From Armatimonadota bacterium (lineage in GTDB: Bacteria > Armatimonadota > HRBIN16): a stretch of DNA of 64,000 nt. The DNA is taken from positions 372,001 to 436,000 of the forward strand of contig BPGU01000002.1 in assembly GCA_026003195.1 (NCBI GenBank). Direction: 5' to 3'. The translations under genes were made by a program, and so were the position numbers. How positions within the stretch are numbered: position 1 is the first letter of the stretch; each line of letters starts with the position of its first letter. Positions 16,679 through 26,630 of this stretch are shown here, piece after piece. The notes beneath the pieces were generated by a model. That model searched no databases, was not told the DNA's origin, and worked only from the letters and a program-made list of their open reading frames with translations.

Positions 16679-17191
16679 ATGAGGAAAACAGTCCTTTCGC
16701 TGTTGATCGGCGTTGTGGCGATATGGTGTAGCCAGCCTGTACTGGCGCAGGATGCCGGTCAAGGCGCCAAACCGGGCGCGGGAGTGCTGGCGCAACGTCG
16801 CCTGCACCGCTGGAACGCCTTTGCCAGGTGGTTGCAGCTGAGCGATGAGCAAAAGGCGAAGTTCCAGGACATCCTGAGCAACGCCCGCGAGCAGGCGCGC
16901 AAAATCCGCACGGATAGCACGTTAACGCCGAAGCAGAAGCGCCAGCAGTTGCAGCAGCTCCGTCAAAACACCCGCCAGCAAATCGGGTCGGTGCTCACTC
17001 CCGAGCAGCGCGAGAAGATGCGCAAGCTGTGGGCGTGGCGGTGGCATCGCTGGCAGACGTGGCGTGCGTACCGGGCAGGCAAGATGGCTAAAGCGTTTCA
17101 TCTGAGCCCGGAGCAACAGCGCAAGCTACGAGCATGGTCTGAAATGGCACAGCGGCGCTGGTGGTGGAACCGGTGGAGAGGGCAGTTTTGA
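16679..17191 (+). CDS. Spy/CpxP-like (LTXXQ) periplasmic helical protein
   Basis: This is a 170-residue protein with a clear signal peptide (residues 1-23, ending VLAQ). The mature part is almost all helix and rich in Arg, Gln, Trp and Lys. It has LTPEQREKM and LSPEQQRKL repeats matching the LTXXQ motif, plus an earlier LSDEQKAKF copy. Spy and CpxP are cradle-shaped chaperones or stress sensors in the periplasm; the very high Trp/Arg content here is unusual. The ATG at 16679 has AGGAGGGATGAGCG upstream. It is preceded by an ECF-type promoter candidate and followed by a strong hairpin. It is divergent from the polysaccharide deacetylase gene. Confidence 0.72.
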   Translation: MRKTVLSLLIGVVAIWCSQPVLAQDAGQGAKPGAGVLAQRRLHRWNAFARWLQLSDEQKAKFQDILSNAREQARKIRTDSTLTPKQKRQQLQQLRQNTRQQIGSVLTPEQREKMRKLWAWRWHRWQTWRAYRAGKMAKAFHLSPEQQRKLRAWSEMAQRRWWWNRWRGQF

Positions 17192-17220
17192 GAGAAGCTC
17201 ACCTCCCGCGGGGTGAAAAC

Positions 17221-17250
17221 ACACGGGGCTTGCACTTGCAAGCCCCGTGT
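17221..17250. terminator. Bidirectional hairpin terminator
   Basis: A perfect 14-bp inverted repeat (ACACGGGGCTTGCA and its complement, 2-bp centre) lies between the converging Spy-like gene and the small membrane protein gene. There is no long T tract on either side, but position and strength support shared transcription ending. Confidence 0.7.
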
Positions 17251-17262
17251 GGGTAAACGAAC

Positions 17263-17514
17263 CTACCTTCCCTGCTGTTGCTGCAGTTCTCTCGCGACCT
17301 CGGGGTGATATTGCAGAAGCTGATTGATGGCAATCGCCTTCGCCTGCGGCGGCATGCGCGGATCGTTCTGGATACGCTGAATCTCCGCTTTGATGTCCTC
17401 GGAAGTCACTTTCTTTGGCGGTGGCTCCTTCGTGCGCTGATACTGGAAGGCGAAAATGAGCGCAGCAAGGATGATGAGCACCACCGCAATCAGGGTCTTC
17501 TTGTTGCTGTCCAT
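17263..17514 (-). CDS. Small membrane-anchored hypothetical protein
   Basis: This 83-residue protein has a short charged N-terminus, one membrane helix (about residues 7-24, LIAVVLIILAALIFAFQY) and a soluble helical C-terminal part. The tail includes SEDIKAEIQRIQNDPRMPPQAKAI and ends QQQQGR. It is likely an N-in single-pass protein with the helical tail in the periplasm. I recognise no family. The ATG at 17514 has GGAGAGAGGAA upstream. It lies 79 bp after the pseudopilin gene on the same strand, but a strong hairpin separates them, so expression may be independent or by read-through. Confidence 0.7.
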   Translation of the reverse strand: MDSNKKTLIAVVLIILAALIFAFQYQRTKEPPPKKVTSEDIKAEIQRIQNDPRMPPQAKAIAINQLLQYHPEVARELQQQQGR

Positions 17515-17540
17515 CTGTTCCTCTCTCCTCCTGCAGTAAA

Positions 17541-17565
17541 GGGCGGGGCGAAACCAGCCCCGCCC
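17541..17565 (-). terminator. Terminator downstream of pseudopilin gene
   Basis: GGGCGGGGC and GCCCCGCCC (perfect 9-bp stem, 7-nt loop) lie 29 bp after the pseudopilin stop codon on the reverse strand, followed by TTTA. It is intrinsic-like with a short T run. Confidence 0.6.
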
Positions 17566-17593
17566 CTATTATCGGTTTCACAGAGACACAGGC

Positions 17594-18418
17594 TCAGTAC
17601 GGATACCAGCCTTCCGAGCGCCACTGTGCAGGCAAGCCCACCGGCACGTAGATGTTCCGGTACCACAGGATTTGCCCTCGTCCCATGGCTTTGGCATGCC
17701 CGTCGAAGAACACCACGTTGGCGGTACCCGTGTGGCGATAGCGCGGCATCATACCGCATCCCGCCCAGGTGGCACTGCCATCGCCGTCGTTCACCAGGTC
17801 GCAGTCACGCTCCAAGGCGCGCTCGGCACCGTCTCTCTGGGGCGGGTTGCCAATCCAATCTACCCAGTCCCACTCCCAGGTGCCGAAGTACACCCATCCC
17901 CAGAAGGCGTCATTGACGCCCTTCTCGGTGATCATCACCTTCTCAGCAGGCGTCTCCAGGGCGGAGATGGGAGTAACACGGTGACGCGCGTCATTACCAC
18001 CCACGGGCCAGTTCCAGTAGTCGGCAAACACGTCATAGTGGCAGCCGTATTTACCGCTCTGGTTCCGGTCGGGGAAGGACGGACAGGCGAAGATGCCACT
18101 GGTGCCCCAGCTGTACTCCACCCCCTGCTCGTCGCGGTAGCGGTCACCGTTCTTGATGTAGGGATAAATCACGCTGTACCACGCCTGCTGCGGTACGCCA
18201 GTGCTGCCACCGCCGTACTGGGACATGGGGAAGGTCTCGTCATAGTCCTGGACATACATCATGACGCCGAGACCAATCTGCTTCAGGTTGCTGAGACAGG
18301 TTGCACCTCGTGCCTTCTCACGTGCCTGCGAGAAGACGGGGAAGAGGATCGCTGCGAGAATGGCGATAATCGCTATCACCACCAGCAGCTCGATCAGCGT
18401 AAACGCTTTGCGGTTCAT
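17594..18418 (-). CDS. Type II secretion-type pseudopilin (DUF1559/H-X9-DG family)
   Basis: The 274-residue protein starts with a class III prepilin signal: a short basic leader, then [20 protein letters not shown] as the hydrophobic assembly helix, then the [24 protein letters not shown] segment typical of the family. The C-terminus has the VVFFDGHAK motif (the H-X9-DG region). Such proteins are cleaved and N-methylated by prepilin peptidase and are strongly expanded in Planctomycetota and Armatimonadota; their role is unresolved. The ATG at 18418 has GGAGG nine bases upstream; a GTG three codons earlier sits too close to the RBS. A sigma70-like promoter and a palindromic operator candidate precede it. 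Confidence 0.93.
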   Translation of the reverse strand: MNRKAFTLIELLVVIAIIAILAAILFPVFSQAREKARGATCLSNLKQIGLGVMMYVQDYDETFPMSQYGGGSTGVPQQAWYSVIYPYIKNGDRYRDEQGVEYSWGTSGIFACPSFPDRNQSGKYGCHYDVFADYWNWPVGGNDARHRVTPISALETPAEKVMITEKGVNDAFWGWVYFGTWEWDWVDWIGNPPQRDGAERALERDCDLVNDGDGSATWAGCGMMPRYRHTGTANVVFFDGHAKAMGRGQILWYRNIYVPVGLPAQWRSEGWYPY

Positions 18419-18538
18419 GCAATGCACCCTCCTTATAGATTGATGATGGTTTATGCAGCGCTGGACAACGTGAAACAGCGCTTTCTATCAGGCAACAATG
18501 TGCCTTGATGCCTCCGTCAATGTTCTTCCGACAGCACT

Positions 18539-18556
18539 CTCTTAATCGTTTAAGAG
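18539..18556. promoter_or_regulatory. Palindromic operator candidate (LacI-type)
   Basis: CTCTTAA-TCGT-TTAAGAG is a perfect 7-bp inverted repeat with a central CG, the layout of LacI-family operators. It covers roughly +5 to +22 of the pseudopilin transcript and lies upstream of the divergent carbohydrate cluster. No LacI gene is in the window. Confidence 0.45.
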
Positions 18557-18566
18557 TTACACTATG

Positions 18567-18595
18567 ATTTTATACCCTTTTCGTGAGTTTGTCAA
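18567..18595 (-). promoter_or_regulatory. Sigma70-type promoter of the pseudopilin gene
   Basis: On the reverse strand TTGACA (18595-18590), a 17-bp spacer and TAAAAT (18572-18567) form a good promoter. A second TTGACA copy lies 11 bp further upstream. The transcript start would fall near 18560, beside the palindrome at 18539-18556. Confidence 0.7.
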
Positions 18596-18791
18596 GAGGA
18601 TGTCAAGGATTTTTTCGCGCGCACGCGCGAAAACACGCACTAACACGAGGAGGCAGGTCCGTATGCGTGATGATGAAAAACAAGCGGCAGGAACTTCCTG
18701 CCTCTGCGAGTATCCTAGTGTTTGGTCAAGGCTCTATCTCGCCTATTCCGTCATGCAGACCAGTAGCGAAACCTGGCAAGGAGGAAAAACG
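18596..18791 (+). promoter_or_regulatory. Structured leader of the DUF4838 cluster with two competing hairpins
   Basis: The leader has no convincing gene. CGCGCG/CGCGCG-type symmetry occurs near 18616-18630. GGCAGGAA (18686-18693) pairs with TTCCTGCC (18695-18702), while GAGGCAGG (18650-18657) pairs perfectly with CCTGCCTC (18697-18704). The two helices share one strand and cannot form together, which is the pattern of a switch, though it may be coincidence. The AAGGAGG at the end is the RBS of the next gene. Confidence 0.35.
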
Positions 18792-21164
18792 ATGAAAGTC
18801 GCAATGGGCATCTGTCCTGTGCTCGTGCTGTTCTGCGCCACTGCCGCGCAATCACAGTTGACGCTCGCTACAGGCGGCAAAGCGCGACTGCCCATCCTGA
18901 TCCAGTACGGCGCTACCCTAACCGAACGCTACGCCGCCGAAGAACTCGTCAGCCACCTGCAACAAATCACTGGAGCACGCTTCGAACTGCGCGAGGTGCA
19001 CCCCGGCGAAGTGCCCCAAAACGGCATCATCGTCGGACCGGGATACCTCGCCGAAGCGGTCTTCCCCGAAGTGAAACTGGGCGAATTCGGAGGCGAACAA
19101 CTCACCATCCGTACCAAAGGCAACTACCTGCTGCTGGCAGGCGGGCGACCGCGCGGAACGCTATATGCCGTCTACCGATTCCTCAGCACACAGTGTGGCG
19201 TGCGCTGGTGGACGCCCTGGGCAACCCACATTCCCAAAAGGAGCACCCTGCGCCTGCCTGCTCTGAGCATCGAGGAAAAACCCGCCTTTGAATACCGCGA
19301 GCCGTTCTGGTATCCCGCTTTTGACGGCGACTGGGCGGCGCGCAACTACTACAACGGCAACTCGGCGCGATTGACCGAGAAGCACGGAGGCAAAATCATC
19401 TACAAGGGCTTTGTGCATACCTTCTATCCGCTGGTTCCACCGGAGCAGTATTTTGAGAAGCATCCCGAGTGGTATAGCCTGCGGGAGGGCAAGCGCACCT
19501 ACCAGCATGCTCAACTGTGCTGCACCAATCCCGAACTGCGCGAGTTTCTGGTGGAGCGGGTACGCCAGTGGCTCCAGGAGTCTCCTGAAGCGAGCATCCT
19601 CTCCATCTCGCAGAACGACTGGGCAGGTTGGTGCGAGTGCGAGAACTGCAAGGCGATCGACGAGCGCGAGGGCAGCCACGCGGGATCAGTGCTGGACATG
19701 GTGAACTACATTGCTGAGCGTCTGGAAAAGGAGTTTCCGCATGTGGCGTTTGACACCTTAGCGTACCAATACACGCGCAAGCCGACGAAGACGCTGAAGC
19801 CTCGCCCCAACGTGATCGTGCGCTTGTGCTCCATCGAATGCAACTTCGCGCAGCCGCTAGAGCATCCCAGCAATCAGGCGTTTGCGGACGACATCCGCGG
19901 CTGGTCCAAGATGAGCCAGCGTCTGTATGTGTGGGACTATACCACCAACTTCGCGCACTATGTGCAGCCGCATCCGAACTATTTCGTGCTGGGTCCGAAC
20001 GTGCGCTTCTTCCACCAGCACGGGGTGCGTGGTCTGTTCGAGCAGGGTGCGTATCAGTCTCACGGTTCGGAGTTTTCGGAGTTACGGGCATGGGTTCTGG
20101 CTCAGTTGCTGTGGAACCCGTATCAGGACGACCGCAAGCTGATAGAGGAGTTTCTGAAGGGCTACTACGGCAAGGCAGCGCCGTACATCCAGAAGTATAT
20201 GGAGTTGATGCACCACGCGGCGAAGGATTTCTACATGACCTGCTTCACCGGCACCAACGCGCCATTCCTGAACTTTGAAACCCTGAGTGAGGCGGAGAAA
20301 CTGTGGCAGCGGGCAGAGCAGGCAGTGAAAGACAGCCCCGACCTGCTCTGGCGGGTGAAGCAAGGTCACCTGCCCGTGCGCTACGCCTTCCTCACCAACT
20401 GGATGCGCCTGCGCCGGGAGTGTCTGCTCAAGGGCAAAGAGTGGCCGCTTCCCCTTTCGCGCAAGGCGGTGGCAGACGAGTGGCTCGCAGTAGCTACCGG
20501 TGCCGGACCGAAAGGCTGGTCGCCCATGACGCATGTGAACGAAGGAGGTCTGACGCCTCAGAAGTTCGTCGAGCGGTTCGCGGTGGACGAGCCTGACCCG
20601 GTTATTCCCGAAAGTATGCGCAAAACCGGCATGGCTCCTCCACCAACCGACATTCCGGACGCAGACCCACACCGCTGCGTAGACGCTCAGGAATCGGTGG
20701 CTCGCATCACCAACGAGGGCAGCTGGGGCATCTATTCGGGGGACCCGCTGGCATCGGATGGCATAGCAGTGAAGATGCCCGGTCATCACCATGAGTGGGC
20801 TTACCATGTGCCGGTCTCGGCTCTGCCCGAACGCGCCCAAAAGGGGCGATGGAAGGTGTACGTGGTGCTGCGCGTGGAGAAAAAGGCAGGCGTAGACCCA
20901 CAAAAAGACGCCTTCTGGGCAGGTGTCTGGGATACGAAGGAATGGAAATCCGCAGGTGAGATTCGCGGCAAAATCGCCGACACGGAGGAGAAGAGTTATC
21001 GCTCCTACCTCATCGGCACGGTGGAGATGCACCCGAACATGTACATCTGGGTCGCTCCACCCGCTTCCGATATTGCCGGACCGGTGCACGTGAGCGAAGC
21101 GGAAGCGAACGTGAAAGCGGTGTGGGTAGACAGGGTGTATCTGGTGCCCGCGGAGGAAAAGTGA
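18792..21164 (+). CDS. Secreted DUF4838-domain protein (alpha-glucuronidase/GH20-like)
   Basis: The protein is 790 residues from ATG 18792, which has AAGGAGG eight bases upstream; the same frame runs open to 18564 but without an RBS. A signal peptide covers about residues 1-21 (ending AAQSQ). Residues ~25-150 resemble the N-terminal alpha/beta domain of glycoside hydrolase families 20 and 67. DUF4838 follows (~200-470) with the ISQNDWAGWCECENCKAIDE motif, whose Asp and paired CxxC are typical. The C-terminal part includes a beta-sandwich-like module. It is probably an exported glycan-degrading enzyme, but no DUF4838 activity is firmly known to me. It overlaps the next gene by 4 nt. Confidence 0.85.
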   Translation: MKVAMGICPVLVLFCATAAQSQLTLATGGKARLPILIQYGATLTERYAAEELVSHLQQITGARFELREVHPGEVPQNGIIVGPGYLAEAVFPEVKLGEFGGEQLTIRTKGNYLLLAGGRPRGTLYAVYRFLSTQCGVRWWTPWATHIPKRSTLRLPALSIEEKPAFEYREPFWYPAFDGDWAARNYYNGNSARLTEKHGGKIIYKGFVHTFYPLVPPEQYFEKHPEWYSLREGKRTYQHAQLCCTNPELREFLVERVRQWLQESPEASILSISQNDWAGWCECENCKAIDEREGSHAGSVLDMVNYIAERLEKEFPHVAFDTLAYQYTRKPTKTLKPRPNVIVRLCSIECNFAQPLEHPSNQAFADDIRGWSKMSQRLYVWDYTTNFAHYVQPHPNYFVLGPNVRFFHQHGVRGLFEQGAYQSHGSEFSELRAWVLAQLLWNPYQDDRKLIEEFLKGYYGKAAPYIQKYMELMHHAAKDFYMTCFTGTNAPFLNFETLSEAEKLWQRAEQAVKDSPDLLWRVKQGHLPVRYAFLTNWMRLRRECLLKGKEWPLPLSRKAVADEWLAVATGAGPKGWSPMTHVNEGGLTPQKFVERFAVDEPDPVIPESMRKTGMAPPPTDIPDADPHRCVDAQESVARITNEGSWGIYSGDPLASDGIAVKMPGHHHEWAYHVPVSALPERAQKGRWKVYVVLRVEKKAGVDPQKDAFWAGVWDTKEWKSAGEIRGKIADTEEKSYRSYLIGTVEMHPNMYIWVAPPASDIAGPVHVSEAEANVKAVWVDRVYLVPAEEK

Positions 21165-23731
21165 TACGATACCTGATTTGGAACATGATTCTGCTCGCAT
21201 ACGGAGGGGCGATAGCCATGTCTTCGCCAATCAGCCCGGCACCGCCGGCAAACGGGTTGAACACCTGGCTGGTGCTGGGCACGTTCGATAACTCGAAGGG
21301 CGAAGGCTTTGCCCGCGACTGGATTGGCGAAAGCCAGATTCAGCCTGTCATCGGCATGAAAAGCGCAGGCAAAGAGTGGCGCTACTTCGACGACCGCACC
21401 TTCAGCCGCAACTATGACGACTACAACGACCTGTTCAGCTACTTTGCCGTCAAGCGCGGGGAAAGCGTTGCCGCCCGAGTCGCCTATGCGCACGTCTACC
21501 TCTTCAGCCCGGAGACACGCACAGCGCACCTGCATCTGGGCGTCGACCACCTGGCGAAGGCGTGGCTCAACGGAGAGCTCGTCGCAGAGATACCCCCAGG
21601 CAACTGGCGACGAGATGCGGTGACGGTAGAGGTGACCCTGCGCCAGGGATGGAACCGGCTCCTGCTCAAAATCGCTAACACCGAGGAGGGACGGTTCGGC
21701 TTCTACGCCAGCCTGACCGACGCACAGGGCGCACCGATGCTGGATGTAATCCCCTCGGTGAACGGCGGCGCCGGCGAACTAGCAATCTGCACGCAGGGGA
21801 TACCGGACATCGGTGCGGAGGCGCTGCCCGTAGCGTACCGCGATTGGCCCTACGTACATGGCGACGCCCTCTCCGCGGCCACCTCCAGCGATGTACAGGG
21901 TATTCTGATGCTTGCCCCGCATCTGGCAGTCAAAGCCTCGCCTTTCCGTCTGCTGGCGCAGGGAGGAACCCCGCCCTACCGGTGGACTCTGCGTCGGGGG
22001 ACGCTACCCTCGGGGCTTCGGCTGCTGGAAGACGGACGGCTGGTCGGCACCGTTGCTCCCCATGCCCGTACAGGAGACTATCGATTCACAGTACAGGTAC
22101 AAGACGCTCACGGCGCCACCGCCACCCGAAACCTGACACTGAAGGTGAGGGAACGCCCCAACCGCTGGCTGGAGGAGGCACGTCTAGACGCGCTGATACA
22201 CGGTCCAGAGAACATGCCCCCCGGAGAGCATCGTGAGCTCGCTCGCCTGATGAAGCAGCAGGGATATGCGCTCGGCATTTGCATCGGTTACAACAACGGC
22301 GACCACCGTTATCGCTGGCAGTCCCGCTACCATCCCGACAACCCGCTGGGTGACGTGCTGATGCCCTACAAGCAGGCACTGGAGGCAGAGGGCATCCGCT
22401 TCGGTGTATACATCGGTAACTTTGACGGCGACAATCACGGCGGCGAGAACGGTGCGATTCTGGTCATCGATGAGGTGATGCGCCGCTATCACCCCGCCGC
22501 CCTCTGGTTCGACTGGGCGGGCTGGCACGGCTTTGCGCTGGACGCGCTGTACAGCGTCGTTCGCGCCCATAACCCGGACACCCTGATTATCCTGAACGGT
22601 ATCCCCACCCTCTTCAACGGGGATTGGGACGTGGTGTGCATGGAGGGCTGGGGCGCATGGGGGCAGAACCACTGGCGAACCTGGCCCTTTCCCTTAAGCT
22701 GGTTCAAACGACCGGTGGTGGAAAGCTGGCGTCTGGTGGCTGACCCGGCGTTCGAATACTCGCGCGATGTGCATCCCCGATGGGAAGATTACGTGAAAGC
22801 GATGATTTCGCTGATTGGCGAGGGATACGTCGCGAACGTCGACCATAGTCCCACCATTGCTACCCCTATTCGAACGCTGTCTGATTCCATCGTATTGCGT
22901 TGCCACCAGCAGATGGCAGCATGGGCAAATCGCCAGGACGCTCTCTCACTCGTGGAGAGCTATACCGGGGTGTATCCAGCGCCGCTCTCTCCCGCTGCGT
23001 GGGGCTATAGCCTTGCGAAAGCCGACGGTAGCGCGCTGTATCTGCACATTCTGGAATCGCCTCGGGGCAAGACGGGCATGCCGCCGGACGGGCAAATCCT
23101 GCTGTCGCCCCTGCGGGAGCCTGTCCGTCGTGTGATATGGATGAACCGCCGGAGAGAACTGCCCTTCATGCAGCAGGGGACGCAGGTGAAGATAGATGCG
23201 CGTCAGGTGGAGCCGGACCCGGCGGTGACCGTGCTGAAGGTGGAACTGGCGAAGCCCTTGAAACCACCCTTCCCCGCCTTTGCACCTCTGCCGCAGCTGT
23301 CCCAACGCAACGCGAATCTGGCACTGGGCAAACCTGCGTGGCTACTGAGCGCGGACGGGCAACGCTATCTGCCCGTGAGCGGCTGGGAAGCCTTCGCCTC
23401 GCGCGGTGTGGATGGTAACCCGGACACTTACGCGCAGGCGGGTAACGAATGGGCGTGGAGCTACCAGGTAGACCTGCTGAAAACTCACCCTGTGCGGCGG
23501 GTGGTGATTCGTTTTGGACCGGGCTACGCCACCGAGTATCGGCTGTGGCTTTCGGAAGACGGCAAACAGTGGCGCGAGGTAGCGCACGTGGTAGATAGCA
23601 CCGGCGGAGTGCGTGAGCATACCATGCCCCATGCACGGGCACGCTACGTGCGCGTTCAGGCGATCAAGCCGGATGGTCCCAACCAGCCGGGAACGCAAAT
23701 GAGCATTGCAGATCTGGAGGTGTATCGGTAA
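21161..23731 (+). CDS. Secreted multidomain GH29-like alpha-L-fucosidase
   Basis: The 856-residue protein starts at GTG 21161, overlapping the previous stop as GTGA, with GGAGG just upstream. Domains in order are a signal peptide (about 1-20), a carbohydrate-binding beta-sandwich (about 30-180), a putative Ig domain (about 250-335, with [18 protein letters not shown]), and a GH29-like barrel (about 345-640). The last ~130 residues are an F5/8 type C (discoidin) domain beginning NLALGKPAW and containing [10 protein letters not shown]. In the barrel the ALWFDWAGW strand carries the Asp expected as the GH29 nucleophile. It would cleave alpha-L-fucose or a related sugar from polysaccharides outside the cytoplasm. 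The substrate needs testing because GH29 is broad. Confidence 0.82.
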   Translation: MIRYLIWNMILLAYGGAIAMSSPISPAPPANGLNTWLVLGTFDNSKGEGFARDWIGESQIQPVIGMKSAGKEWRYFDDRTFSRNYDDYNDLFSYFAVKRGESVAARVAYAHVYLFSPETRTAHLHLGVDHLAKAWLNGELVAEIPPGNWRRDAVTVEVTLRQGWNRLLLKIANTEEGRFGFYASLTDAQGAPMLDVIPSVNGGAGELAICTQGIPDIGAEALPVAYRDWPYVHGDALSAATSSDVQGILMLAPHLAVKASPFRLLAQGGTPPYRWTLRRGTLPSGLRLLEDGRLVGTVAPHARTGDYRFTVQVQDAHGATATRNLTLKVRERPNRWLEEARLDALIHGPENMPPGEHRELARLMKQQGYALGICIGYNNGDHRYRWQSRYHPDNPLGDVLMPYKQALEAEGIRFGVYIGNFDGDNHGGENGAILVIDEVMRRYHPAALWFDWAGWHGFALDALYSVVRAHNPDTLIILNGIPTLFNGDWDVVCMEGWGAWGQNHWRTWPFPLSWFKRPVVESWRLVADPAFEYSRDVHPRWEDYVKAMISLIGEGYVANVDHSPTIATPIRTLSDSIVLRCHQQMAAWANRQDALSLVESYTGVYPAPLSPAAWGYSLAKADGSALYLHILESPRGKTGMPPDGQILLSPLREPVRRVIWMNRRRELPFMQQGTQVKIDARQVEPDPAVTVLKVELAKPLKPPFPAFAPLPQLSQRNANLALGKPAWLLSADGQRYLPVSGWEAFASRGVDGNPDTYAQAGNEWAWSYQVDLLKTHPVRRVVIRFGPGYATEYRLWLSEDGKQWREVAHVVDSTGGVREHTMPHARARYVRVQAIKPDGPNQPGTQMSIADLEVYR

Positions 23732-23760
23732 ACCGTGTCATCAAGGGAGGGACACTCATA

Positions 23761-25542
23761 GTGAAAGAACTGGTGTGGGTGATACTGACCGCTCTGGCGT
23801 TTGGGGTGGCTGCCTCGGCGCAGTCTCCTGTCTTCCTGCATGTCGCTCCTAACGGTAACGACAACTGGTCAGGCAGGTTGCCCAGTCCGAACGCCTCGCG
23901 CACGGACGGACCGCTTGCCACGCTGGAGGGCGCACGCGATGCCGTACGCCGGTTGAAGAAGGAAAGAGGCTTGCGGGTGCCCGTGCACGTGCAGTTCGCG
24001 AGCGGTAGCTACTCGATGAAGGAGCCAGTGGTTTTCACGCCCGAAGATAGTGGAACCGCCGAGGCACCGATCCTCTACGAAGCCGCGCCAGGAGCAAAAC
24101 CGGTGTTGGAAGGTGGCAAACGCATTCGCGGCTTCCGGGAGTGGAGGGATGGTATCTGGGTGACAGACATCCCTGAAGTGCGCGAGGGCAAGTGGTACTT
24201 CGAGCAGCTGTGGGTGAACGGCAGACGCGCTACCCGCGCCCGTTCGCCCAACCGCTTCTACTACTACATGCTTGGTCGGATCGATGAGGAAATAGACCCG
24301 CTCACCGGTCAGAAGGCTAACCTGTCGAACCGCGCCTTCATTGCTCGCCCGGAGGACATCCAGCCGCTCGCTTCCCTTTCTGCGGAACAGCTGCGCGACG
24401 TGACGGTGGTGGCTTATCATTCCTGGGAGATTTCACGTCATCGAGTTGCTTCGGTGGACATGGACACAGGCGCGGTCATCACCACTGGCGGGCAGACATG
24501 GCAGTTTCTCTACTGGGGACCGAACCAGCGCTACCATCTGGAAAACTTCCTGGAGGCTCTAGATGAACCCGGCGAGTGGTTCCTGAGTCGAGACGGTACA
24601 CTCTACTACAAACCGCTTCCCGGCGAAGATATGCGTCGGGCGCGCGTGTTCGCCCCTGTCACCGAAGCCTTCATCCGCCTCGAAGGCAAGCCCGAAGAGG
24701 GCAAATGGGTGCAGTATATCGCTTTCAAAGGTTTAGCCTTCCACCACGCGCAGTATGTGCTTCCCCCGCAGGGGCACGGCGATGGTCAGGCGGCTTTCAG
24801 CATTCCTGCAGTGATTCTGGCGGATGGCGCACGGCATATCACATTACACGGCTGCGAAATCGCCCATATCGGCACGTATGCGATGTGGTTTCGCCGCGCG
24901 TGCACCGACTGCCGGGTGGAACGATGTTATCTGCACGACCTGGGCGCAGGCGGTGTGCGCATCGGCGAAGGCAGAATCCCTCCTGCTGGCGAGGAAACAG
25001 CACGCATCACCGTGCACAACTGCATCATTCACGAGGGCGGGCGCATCCACATGGGTGCGGTAGGTGTGTGGATTGGACAGAGCGGCGACAACGCGATCAC
25101 GCACAACGACATCGGGGATTTCTTCTACACGGGCATCTCCGTCGGCTGGACGTGGGGCTATGGCGAGAGCCGAGCGCAGCGCAACCGCATCGAGTTCAAC
25201 CATATCCACCATCTCGGCTGGGGTGTGCTCAGCGATATGGGCGGTGTGTACACGCTGGGCATCTCCGACGGAACTACCGTGAGCAACAACGTGATCCACG
25301 ATGTATACTCCTACGACCGCTACGGGCGCGGCGGCTGGGGACTGTACAACGACGAGGGAAGCACCCACATCATGCTGGAGAACAACCTTGTGTACAACGT
25401 GAAAACAGGCACCTATCACCAGCACTACGGTCGCGAAAACGTTGTGCGCAATAACATCCTTGCTTTCAGCATGGATGGTCAGCTGCAGCGGTCGCGCGTG
25501 GAGGAACATCTTTCCTTTACCTTCGAGCGCAACATCGTGTAA
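23761..25542 (+). CDS. Secreted right-handed beta-helix protein, N-terminal part (interrupted gene)
   Basis: This is the first 593 codons of a gene that continues in the same frame after a TAA at 25540-25542. It starts at GTG 23761 behind GGGAGGG and has a signal peptide (about 1-20). The [15 protein letters not shown] opening is a DUF1565/pectate-lyase-like cap, with [16 protein letters not shown] following. From about residue 300 onward short strands rich in Asn and His ([31 protein letters not shown]) form the parallel beta-helix rungs. Such proteins act on polysaccharides as lyases or hydrolases. The last gene of the cluster, it is 29 bp after the fucosidase. The stop falls at the turn FERNIV-stop-WKDS, where family members usually have Tyr. 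Confidence 0.85.
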   Translation: MKELVWVILTALAFGVAASAQSPVFLHVAPNGNDNWSGRLPSPNASRTDGPLATLEGARDAVRRLKKERGLRVPVHVQFASGSYSMKEPVVFTPEDSGTAEAPILYEAAPGAKPVLEGGKRIRGFREWRDGIWVTDIPEVREGKWYFEQLWVNGRRATRARSPNRFYYYMLGRIDEEIDPLTGQKANLSNRAFIARPEDIQPLASLSAEQLRDVTVVAYHSWEISRHRVASVDMDTGAVITTGGQTWQFLYWGPNQRYHLENFLEALDEPGEWFLSRDGTLYYKPLPGEDMRRARVFAPVTEAFIRLEGKPEEGKWVQYIAFKGLAFHHAQYVLPPQGHGDGQAAFSIPAVILADGARHITLHGCEIAHIGTYAMWFRRACTDCRVERCYLHDLGAGGVRIGEGRIPPAGEETARITVHNCIIHEGGRIHMGAVGVWIGQSGDNAITHNDIGDFFYTGISVGWTWGYGESRAQRNRIEFNHIHHLGWGVLSDMGGVYTLGISDGTTVSNNVIHDVYSYDRYGRGGWGLYNDEGSTHIMLENNLVYNVKTGTYHQHYGRENVVRNNILAFSMDGQLQRSRVEEHLSFTFERNIV

Positions 25543-26478
25543 TGGAAAGATAGCTACCTGCTACACGGCTCCTGGAAAGACGCCAATGTGATGCTGCGTC
25601 AGAACCTGTACTGGAGGGCGGACGGACAGCCCATCCTGTTTGGCGACCTGACGTGGGAGGAATGGCACCAGCTGGGCAAAGACGAGGGTTCGCTGATTGC
25701 TGACCCCTTATTCGTCGCCCCTGAGCGATACGACTTCCGCCTGCGCCCTGACTCCCCTGCCCTGCGCCTCGGATTCAAACCATTCGACTACACAAAAGCG
25801 GGCGTGTACGGCGATGCGAAGTGGGTGGCACTGGCTCGCTCGAAGCGCTATCCGCCTGTGCAGTTCGCCCCTGATCCGCCGCCGTTGCAGCTGAGGGACG
25901 GCTTCGAGAAAACTCCTGTGGGTTCGCCGCCGATGCTGGCGCAGGTGAACACCGAAGGCAAAGGCGATAGCATCACCGTGACCGACGAGGTTGCTTGCAC
26001 CGGGGCAAGGTGCCTCAAGATAGTGGACGCGGCAGGCTTACAGCACGCCTTCAACCCGCATCTGGTCTACCTGCCCAACCACACCAGCGGCGTCAGCCGT
26101 ATGCGTTTCGCCCTGCGCCTGGAGCCGGGGGCGGTCATGTATCATGAATGGCGTGACTGGCGACAGTCCCCCTACCGCGTCGGTCCCAGCTTTCAGATAG
26201 AAGGGGGTATGTTGCGGGTGAGCGGGCAGCAGCCAGTGCCTGTTCCTGACAACGAATGGATTATCGTGGAGGTTTGGGCGCAGCTGGGCAAACCTGAGGA
26301 TGGGGTATGGGGGATGAAATGCATCCTTCCCGACGGCAAGGAGCATCGCTGGGAAGGGCTGGCTTCCAGCAAGGGCTTTGAGAGACTCACCTGGGTCGGC
26401 TTCGTGAGCAACGCCACCGAGCACGCGGTGTTCTACCTGGACGACATTGAGCTGGTGAACTCGAAACCTGAACGTTGA
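25543..26478 (+). pseudogene. C-terminal part of the interrupted beta-helix protein
   Basis: The frame continues without a shift after the TAA: WKDSYLLHGSWKDAN, then LRQNLYWRADGQPI, which is the normal end of the helix. A segment listing scenery typical of these proteins follows (DPLFVAPERYDFRLRPDSPAL), and then a beta-sandwich, concanavalin-like domain (about the last 190 residues). Re-initiation at GTG 25588 or ATG 25591 is possible but there is no RBS. The continuous open frame and conserved sequence show the break is recent: one substitution of TAT or TAC to TAA, a sequencing error, or programmed read-through. The intact protein would be 905 residues. Confidence 0.75.
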
Positions 26479-26507
26479 GATCTTGTCTATACACTGATTT
26501 GCAGCGT

Positions 26508-26571
26508 GTGTCATGGTGAGCGATGTCGGCGCGGAGGATTGCTTTGCCACTGGCACGGCTCGCCATGACAC
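26508..26571. repeat. Dispersed inverted-repeat element
   Basis: GTGTCATGGTGAGC (from 26508) and GCTCGCCATGACAC (to 26571) are inverted copies with one G-T mismatch. The right arm matches 3962-3974. The flank CACGGCGAGCGATAGCAAAG continues the same style, so this is probably a family of short mobile or palindromic repeats. No gene is seen between 26479 and 26630. Confidence 0.55.
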
Positions 26572-26630
26572 GGTAGCGCGTGCTGTCACGGCGAGCGATA
26601 GCAAAGAGTAGCCCGAATCAGCCCCAGCGA

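Noticed and set aside
18583-18795. Possible 70-residue peptide in the leader of the glycan cluster
   Set aside because: No RBS, composition unlike neighbouring proteins, and it runs through palindromes and the next gene's Shine-Dalgarno.
20082-21230. Open frame of 382 codons antisense to the DUF4838 gene
   Set aside because: The predicted product is low-complexity and basic with no motif. The forward frame is a clear family member with a signal peptide.
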